This document shows positions 41,001 through 50,000 of a DNA stretch of 64,000 nucleotides, in pieces (the stretch's first letter is position 1; every line of letters starts with the position of its first letter). Source of the DNA: Aptenodytes patagonicus (taxonomy: Eukaryota; Chordata; Aves; Sphenisciformes; Spheniscidae). The position numbers and the translations under genes are program-made. Location: contig NC_134959.1 of assembly GCF_965638725.1 (NCBI RefSeq), positions 15,425,417 to 15,489,416 on the forward strand, read 5' to 3'. A model generated the notes under the pieces. That model made no database searches. It had not been told where the DNA came from and was given only the letters and a program-made list of their open reading frames with translations.

Positions 41001-44000
41001 GGATTTATTTTCATGTACTAGTTGCTGTATTTATTAATGAGTAAATATTTTTCAGTACACACTTTATGATTGTTTAAATGTAAATTGCTCAGATAGCCAC
41101 ATAACTCCTGTTTTAATGAATTTTCCCAAGTAACCTATTATTCCTTTGAATTTTCTCAAGTGCCCCCAAGACTCTCTCAAATGAAGAGTATAGCTCCTGT
41201 CTCAGTGTCAGGCGTTTCAGATTGGCTACTGGTGTTTTTTCTGGTTTTGTAGTCTGCGGTGTGTCTCTCTCCTTTCTATATCTAGCCTTTAAAGCTTCAC
41301 CTTTGGCCTGCATTTTGCCATTTATAATTAGTTGAAATAAAGACACAGTGGAGGCAGCCACCACGTCAGTACTCGGATGAGACTGAGCAAATAGAACTGA
41401 AAACATGACTTAATTGATCTGTTGTCCTTCAGGGAATACCTTGAAATAAGTGATTGATCTTTCACCTTTTCAGTGCATTGCTTGTGTATTTTCTGCAGAG
41501 GTCTCCCAGCAGAAAGGCATGACAGAATACTCAGCTCACACTTGTAGGATTAATTCATTTATCACAAATAAATCACCTTATGTGTCACCCTACAGAACAA
41601 ACGTTGGAATAAATCACACAGTAAGGCTTTGGAAGAATAATCTTGACAGTAGTTTAAAGTGTAAAAGATTTAATGAAATGTTTCAGCACAGCACGCTTTT
41701 GGGGGAAAGGGTTTATAACATGTCCAGAGTGTTTATAATGAAGTATTTCTCTTTTGACTTGGATTTTAGCTTTTTTGTAGGGTTGGGTTTTTTTCTTTCT
41801 TTCAACCCTTAATTCTGCTCAGTTAACAAAATGTTATTGGCACCACAGGAAGGCCTGTCAGAATTAGTCTGTATCCTCATAATGTGAGTGAAGTTGAAGT
41901 GACAGAAGCTGTAGGTCAGTGAAATTACCTATTCTAGGAGCTGAAAGTGCAGATGCCGTAAAAGAATAGCTCTATTTCATGGGACATAGACAGTTCTAAT
42001 TAAGGAACAAATTAGGTTATCTTTTAGAAGCAAAACCTGTACAAAGCACAGGTTTAGATAGGCATTTTTACCTAAGAAACATCAGTCTTGTGGTGATATT
42101 TCTGGGAAATCCTCCTCCCTTAAAGGAAGCTGCTGTTATATATCCTGCCTGCAGTGGTTTGCTAGGGAATGAGTCAGAGGAGTAGACTAGAAAAAAGGCT
42201 TGTACAGTCAGGTTGGGAGAACCTGTGGAAGGATAACAAAGATGCTAAAGGCCAGCAAGTAACTTAGGACTGGTTCTCATCTTCCCATTACGAATCAGTG
42301 ACTTAATAGCATTTTGTCAATTATGCTGACTTACAAAGGAACTCCAAAACTGCAGACTTGCGGATGATGTCTCTTTTCCTTTATCTTGGAATAACCTTAA
42401 ATATTTTAAAATAAATGATTGCACTAAATGTTAAGACTTTAATTTTGCGGTGTCCAGGCAGCTAAAATGTATCTGACAATATGGTCATCTACTCAGATTA
42501 CAGCTAAATCGTAGCTGGGTTGGTCTCATGTACAAAAATTTTCAAAAAACAAGACTGTTCATGTAGGTCAGTGACCTCTTCTTCCATCATCTGACAGACA
42601 TGACCAGTCATCAGCTGATTCTAATGGTCATTTTTAATTTAAGTTGTTTAAAAAGCGTAAGTAAGGATTTTTTCTAATTTAAATTCCTCTGACTTTTTGT
42701 GAGAAGAAATTATTCAGAGGTGCCAGGAGTGATTGAGTCTTGTGGAGCTCACTGCAACACTTCATAGGTATGACTGGATATTAGGAAAAATTTCTTCACC
42801 GAAAGGGTTGTCAAGCACTGGAACAGGCTGCCCAGGGAAGTGGTGGAGTCACCATCCCTGGAGGTATTTAAAAGACGTGTAGATGTGGTGCTTAGGGACA
42901 TGGTTGAATGGTGGACTTGGCAGTGTTAGGTTAACGGATGGACTCGATGATCTTAAAGGTCTTTTCCAACCTAAACGATTCTATGATTCTATAACGTACT
43001 TTCTTCTAAGTATTGTATGGCTGTATGGGGTTTTGTGTGCGTGTGGTTTTAGGGATTTTCAAGGGTCTTTTCTAAGGACAGTTACCAAAGCTGCCAGGGC
43101 GTTTTCTATACGTATGCCTGTCAACACGCATCAGTTAACGTGCAGGTGAGGAGGTTGCAGTGGAGGTAGTACTGTCTCTAGCAGTACAGCAAGAGAAGTT
43201 GCTGGCCTCTGAGTCTACCAGTTAGTGCGAAGAATGATGGTTGGCAGGTGATTAGCACTTACTACACACCTAGTTTCTCTTGCCAGATCTCAACTTGCTT
43301 GTGAAAGTAAGTAGAGGTACCTACCTAGTCTGAGGATAGAGGAAGGAGTTTGCACTGAGGTGAGATAAATGATGAGCCTTTAGAACCATTTGGGTTTTGT
43401 TCTTCAGTCATGTTTGCTATTTTCTGCCCCTGAGCTCTCAAACAGTGGAATTAGTCTGTAAACTGTTTTGAATTGATATACAGTTAGAGCCAGTGCTAAC
43501 ATCCAGTCCAAAAAAAGGAAAAGAAAACAAAAAACTCGAAACCAGCAAACCTTGTTGATGGCTACTTTGGGATGGGAGAGGGTATGGACAGTTACTTTTG
43601 TTCATTATACCTGAAATGTTTGAAACCATGACAGGTTGCGAAAACACATGATTGTCTCAAGTGTAAAGGAGGATGCTTCAATGTTGTCGGATCTCTGTGT
43701 AACCAGGATGAATTGATTTTGTTCCCCATCCAGGCAATGGATATAGAAACGTATGTTAACAAAAATGAAAATGCTTGAGAAGATGAGGTATTTTGATACC
43801 GTAAAAGGGAAACACTCTATTATGTACAATTGTCTTAAACGCTAGAAAAAGAAACAGCCATTCTAGCTAAATTATGCTAATGAAAGCAAATGGCATGATG
43901 TCATTCAAAATATGGAGATAACCGAGAGCCACAAGAGAACCAAGGAGAGGGGCTGTGTGGTTTCCTTTGCTTTAGTGTGCGATAAGTATAGTTACTGTCT

Positions 44001-47000
44001 TACCTGGTTGTCAGCTAGATCCAGGAGTGTAACACCAGTCCCGCTGGCCTCTGCTGCTTGTCTCTCCTGACAGCTGGGGGCTCGTTTGTGCCAGGAGCTC
44101 CTGTATCGGCGTACCTTTGCTATAGTCAGAGTTGGCACCACTTGCACCGTGCCTCTGCAGTGTGCTAATTTCCCTCAAACCAAGAAACAGTGATCCTGAG
44201 TGAGGGCCACATTTCAAATCTTAAGTCATCAAACTTAGAAGAAGACAGTGCTTGACAGTTCAGTATAGCATTTGGCAAAGCATATAATACAAAATCAGAA
44301 ATTATAACTGGAAGCATGTATGTTTCATTTCATTTTGTAGGATTTTAAATGCTTTTTTTTTTTCTTCACCAATTCTCTTGCATGAGCAAGTTGTTCCTTT
44401 CACGTATCTGAGTTGTCTACAGCTACAAGTAGCACAACTTGTGTGTTTGTAAATGAGCTTATTTTTTTTAAACGTGCATCTCTCTTTGGCCAGTAACCAG
44501 AGGTACCAGCTGAAAAGTGAATAGTTGTTCACTCTTACTGCATAAAGGAGCCCACTTTCTATTTGTGAAACAGGAAAGAGAAACTGAGCATTAAGAATTT
44601 TATGGTCTTGATTTTGATTTTATTTTTGTGATGGGGATGGATTTCAGCCTAATACCGAAATGTTAACGTTTGGCTCCTATTGAGAAAGAGAGTTCTTGTT
44701 CTGGTAATCTCATGGAAGGCTATATTGTTCTGCTTAGGTAATCCACTGCTGCTGTTTGACTTACAAAACTTCAGGCCCGTGTACTCCTTGGGACTTGCAG
44801 CAGCATTTCTAGTGGGCTTACGGAGAGGCATTTTAGTAAGGGACTAGAATACTTACTTAATAATTTACTATCTTTGGAGCTCACAAATCAAAGTATTTCT
44901 AATACAGCCAGCTCACAGCAGAGCCGTACAAGCATTTCTGCCTCCAGACCTAAGGTACACGGCTGTACGGGCTTCTGTACAGATCTCTCTGATCTTGCAG
45001 CTGGGCTGATGGTTAAAAGCAAGTCGACTTTGTGTATACAGAGCTTTGCCTTTTCAGTGTCTGTACAAAGTCTGATTAGTTTACTTCTCTGCTAGCTCTT
45101 GGAAGGAAGCAAAATGAAAGCATTAAGATTATGGTAAGTTGTGCAGTGCAGAATGAGTTGATGCTAGAGGAAAAAAAAGTGGTCTACTGCTCTGGATTTG
45201 CAAGTAGTATAAAATGGAATGTTAAATGTGCTTAGAAGGGACAAAAATAGTTTGAGAAATTTTAATGTAACTAGAAATGCAGATTTCAGAATTGGAATTC
45301 TTCTACTATGGTTCTGTTGTGAGGCTCCTTTGATTTGTTTTCGATCCAAGAAATTAAACGTTTCTTTAAATTCTCTAAAGAGTTTAATGAAGAATTCGTC
45401 CCTTTCAGGAATGAATCAAATTAACTTTCAATTCTGCATTTCAGTAAGAGACAAAATTATTTTGAAATGGGCCTATCGCTTTATTTTACAAAGGAGTATT
45501 TGTCTTTTGCTCTAGTCACTGCCTGGCACAGTAAAAATTCATCCAGTTTCTTCTCTGCCTCATAATAAATACATAACTTAGTGGTTCAGAACATGCTCAA
45601 TAGCTGTATGATCTTTCATCAGGGTTTCTTCATCTCCTTGAAGCTCAGGAAAACAAAAGGACTTTCTGTATATTCTAAAAGAATCTCTCAGGCAAAGGAA
45701 AAAAAAAAATCAAAACCTGGAACTTTCATGGAAAACATCCTGCCTCTCTTTCCTTCTCTTAACACAGGAGACTGGGATTCAGAGACCTCCATTACTCTCA
45801 TCAGTAACGGGGCATAGGCAGACTTTAGATAAGTAGATCATGGTCTTGTGTGGGGTAGAGCTTGCTTAACTACTTGTAATTACTAATGGGAGTCAGTCAG
45901 ATTTCCCATCCTCTTTCATATCTAGCCTGCTGGCAGCCTCGTGTTTTCATTGTTCAAAATTATTTCTAAATGTTTGCAGTGAACAAAATCAGTGTGTTAT
46001 CTGACAGTGGATTGGGCAACACAGCCACCTTTAAAAAGGCTTTCAGGTAACATCTGGGAGCAAAACTGGCTTTTTCATGTAAGTAACAAACAGAGTCAGG
46101 GCAAATACACCTCTAGCAGACGGATTAAGTCATATAAGCATTCAGTCAGGATTGAGAAAGTCCTTTGAAGAGAAAGACAGACTCTCATTGAACTTTTGGG
46201 GGTGGGGAAGGTTTAAAGAAAGATATACCCAGACGTTTGCCATTGCCTTAAGCTAGCAGCCACGTACAGCTCCTCTTCTGTAATTAACGTTTACACATAA
46301 GGCAGAATTACTGCTGCATTTAAAAAAAAAAAAAAGAAGAGATCAGACACTTGGGCTTAACTTTTGTGTTTTAATGGGTCCAGTTGTTTTGAAGGCAACT
46401 ATCAAATTGTTTTTGCAATAGTTTTGTTAGGGCTATTTCCTAAACTGTTTCCTGTGTTATTTTCCTTCAGGTGTCTGAACGCTTAAGTCAGCCAGGAGTA
46501 GCCATAGGCTTGGCTTGGACTCCCTTAGGGGGAGAGATCATGTTTGTAGAAGCCAGCCGCATGGACGGAGAAGGTCAGCTTACTTTGACTGGTCAACTCG
46601 GAGATGTTATGAAGGAGTCGGCGCATCTTGCAATTAGCTGGTTGCGCAGCAATGCAAAGAGGTATCAGCTAACCAACGGTAGGTTGGGAAAAAATGACAA
46701 ACAATGCCTAGCTGTATTGCATCAAAGAGATCGTATGCATCTGTTGGCCTCTTATTGCAGGGATGCGCATAAAGGAAGCGTTAATATTGCATGGAAATTA
46801 AATGTCCTAAAACTTGGTATTTTTCAGTAATTCAGCAGATTGTAACGTTACCGAGTGACAGCGGAAGCTACTCGGACTCACTGTGGAAATGTATTAAGTG
46901 TTGCCTTAGCAGAGAAAGGGTTTTCCGGCAATCAGTGCTACGCTGAAGATGAAACCGGCTCTGGAGTTCCTCTTTGTAGTTCTTTTCCCGATTCCTGCCA

Positions 47001-50000
47001 AGCTGCGGTGTTAGTGGCCTGGCAAACAGGTCAGCCTAGGCAGAGCATGAGTTGTCACTGCAGATTCTCCCACCCTGGCCAGTCCCTCCCTGCAACGACC
47101 TGGAAGGGTGTGGACAGCCTCTGTGCCGAGATGCTTCTCCTTAGTTGTGGCAGACACTGCCCCTTACTCATTTTTACATTCAAGCTTTCCAGCAGTACTT
47201 TCGTGATGTAGATATAGATACACAAGTCTGTAGTTTTCCTCTAAAATTAAGACGCGGTTTCTGTTACAAGTAGGTTTTCATAGTCTAAGTTTTAATGTTT
47301 TGAGAATTAGTTGGGTTTGTGTGGCAGCTGTTGAACTGCAGTGCAATAGGACTTCAGCCGAGAAACTTTTAACTCTTCTGGTTTTTGTTTGAACCTCCCA
47401 AGAGTTCGAGAAGTGTGCTTTCTAGTTCCATCATCTGCTGAATAGGCAAATAATTGTCCAGTATCTGTCATTATTTATAGAAGTTTAGATAGTTAAAAAA
47501 CTAAATCGACTCAATCTACGAACTGCTGCTGGCATTAACTGTGTATACATGTTTACCTGTAGTTTACGCCATTATGTCCTACAGGTTAAGTAAGGTGAAA
47601 AGATGTAAATGAGAGATTTACTTTATAATCCTGCTTAATGCTGGCTTTCTGTGGAGTGCTGATTTTGTGGTATGTTCTCTGAAAATTGACATTTATGGTT
47701 TGCAACGTAAAAACCCTAAAAATTCTATGTAGGAATTCCTTGGTTTCTACACTAATCCCTACTCTGAATTTCCAGTACGTGCAAATGCTTATTGGTTAAC
47801 TTGTTACGGTTTTGTCTAGGAATCTGGATGTAGGAAAGCTTGCTGGGTTTTCTTTTTGTTTGTTTTTCTAGGGCCTCTGCAACATAGTGTTGTTTTTTCA
47901 GCCTACTGTTAAAAAATAGTGCTAAGACTTTTAGTTCTCTGGCAGGCTTTTAGATAAAGACCAGGAACAAAATGGGTTTAGATTTTTCACATTCAAACCA
48001 TTCTTTTTTTCCTTAAGCTTCTGGAAGTTTTGATCTCCTTGACAACACTGACATCCATCTGCACTTCCCAGCTGGAGCTGTCACAAAAGATGGACCATCT
48101 GCTGGTGTTACCATAGTAACCTGTCTTGCTTCACTCTTCAGTGGGCGGCTGGTGTGTTCAGATGTAGCCATGACAGGAGAAATTACACTAAGAGGCCTTG
48201 TTCTTCCAGTAAGCATCATTTGAGAAAAGAGCTAAGTTGTACTAATTCTCCATATTCTGGATATAAAATCCGCTTATAGCCATTTACAGAAGCAAAGTCT
48301 TGCTGCATCGTTCCTTAGCAGCAATCCGGTCTCTCCTGGTGCAGTTGTAAGAGGCTGATGGAAGCCAGCCTGGTATAGTACTGTACCGCGCCTCTGTCTG
48401 CTTCGCATTTAATGTTAAAGCTAGCCTCGATGCTGGTTTCAGGGAAAGCACATTAAAACGTCGAGTTAGAAAGGAAACCTAGAAATCTTAAAATTCAAGA
48501 TGGTTCCAAAATACTTTTTGCAATTTCTAAACATGTTTCCTCAAACTATTACTACGGAAGTACCTCCGGTTTCTTTGAAAAGTTGTTTCTTAAAGCTCTT
48601 AGGGTAATTGTGCATACAGGTTACTCTTGAAACCATCTCTATACATGTATTTTTAGATTCTTTTTAAATTTTGTGCCTCGTATGTAGTTCAGCTGAATGG
48701 TGTTCCCATAAAGCTTTTTCAAAGCACGAGGGCAAAGGGAAGCTTTCCAACAAATACAGTTTTAAGTATCGAACGGAGCCTGGCATAAGTGAGTAAGCAG
48801 AGACGGGAGTTACCATCTCGTACCAAATGATGGACAAAGGAAGGATGAAGTTGGAAGATAGTATTGTCTTTCATGCAGTAAACCAGAGGTAACGCGGTAA
48901 GGTAGCAGACTAGAAGGATCTCTGAAGTAGCATTCTGGTGGCAGTTAGTTAGACTGACAAGATTGCCTGTTGTTCAAGGCTCTAGTGAAAAATAAACACT
49001 GCGTTAACTCGGATCTGGTGCAAGTTTGCTTAGCTTTCCAAATAAATTGCCTTTATTGCACCAGTGACCAAGTTTTGCCTGTTGTTTAAGGAGGGAGCAA
49101 AAATCAGGTATCTGTAAATACTAAACCTGGTTTACCTTCTTTCTGAACGTTGTCTAGAATCTTACTATTACTATAACTTAATTCATAGGAGCATGCCATT
49201 AACTGCACCTGCTGCCGGAAAGCAAGCAGTGTGCTAAGTAGGTAGCATTGTCCAGACTAGACTGATCACCACGAGGACTTACCGTTTGCTACTACCTTGT
49301 TTTATAGCAGCCTAAATTTTGCCCTTTGTGCTACACTACAAGGCTTGCCTTTCCTGTAAAGCATCGTAAAATTACAAGCTTCTTCTGTAAGATGGTCTTT
49401 AAACAGGATTAGAAAAGAGTTCAAGGGGAAGAAGCTGCAGCTGTGACTAGAAGAACTAATTTAAAACCCCTCTTTACAAACTCAAACGGGTGGCTTACTG
49501 AAGCGATGCCTGTTTTTCTAGAACAAAGCCCTCTTCGCAGTTTTGGAGCACAGGTTTGCTTTTCCGCGTGTTTTCTGTTGTACCACTCAAGTTGTTTATC
49601 ATGTGGCATTGCAGCCTTAAGACTGTTTTCCCCCTAAACGTAATACCACCTTTATCTTGAAAATCTTCTGTTCTAACGTAGGCGCAGGATTTCAGCACGC
49701 CATATGAAAAACTCAAGGGTGTCTTTCTTAAGACAAAAAAATTCTGGAAGAGTAATGACTTGACTTTTCCGCTATTGACACTCTTGTATCTGCATTCCTG
49801 TATTTTAGGTTTTTAATTTTTTTCCTTTTAACTGTTACAGAAAGGGTACTGTAGCATATTAATATGTTTCCCTCATTAAGCATATAATGAGCTAAAACTA
49901 CTGCTGCATTTTTAATTGCTTTCCTAAATGACTGGGGGAGGGAGAACCTTTCATTAAAATTTAACTCCTGATATGATTTGTTACAATAGTTACTGTATTA

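Larger units (their letters stand above)
38649..46470 (+). other. LONP2: LONP2 intron 12
   Basis: 7.8 kb. It contains an AGGTCA inverted repeat (42565-42577), a CR1 3' fragment (42768-42992) and a GC-richer block with minus-strand splice-like borders (44004-44233). The rest is AT-rich with nothing recognised. The acceptor is TTTTCCTTCAG. Confidence 0.75.
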
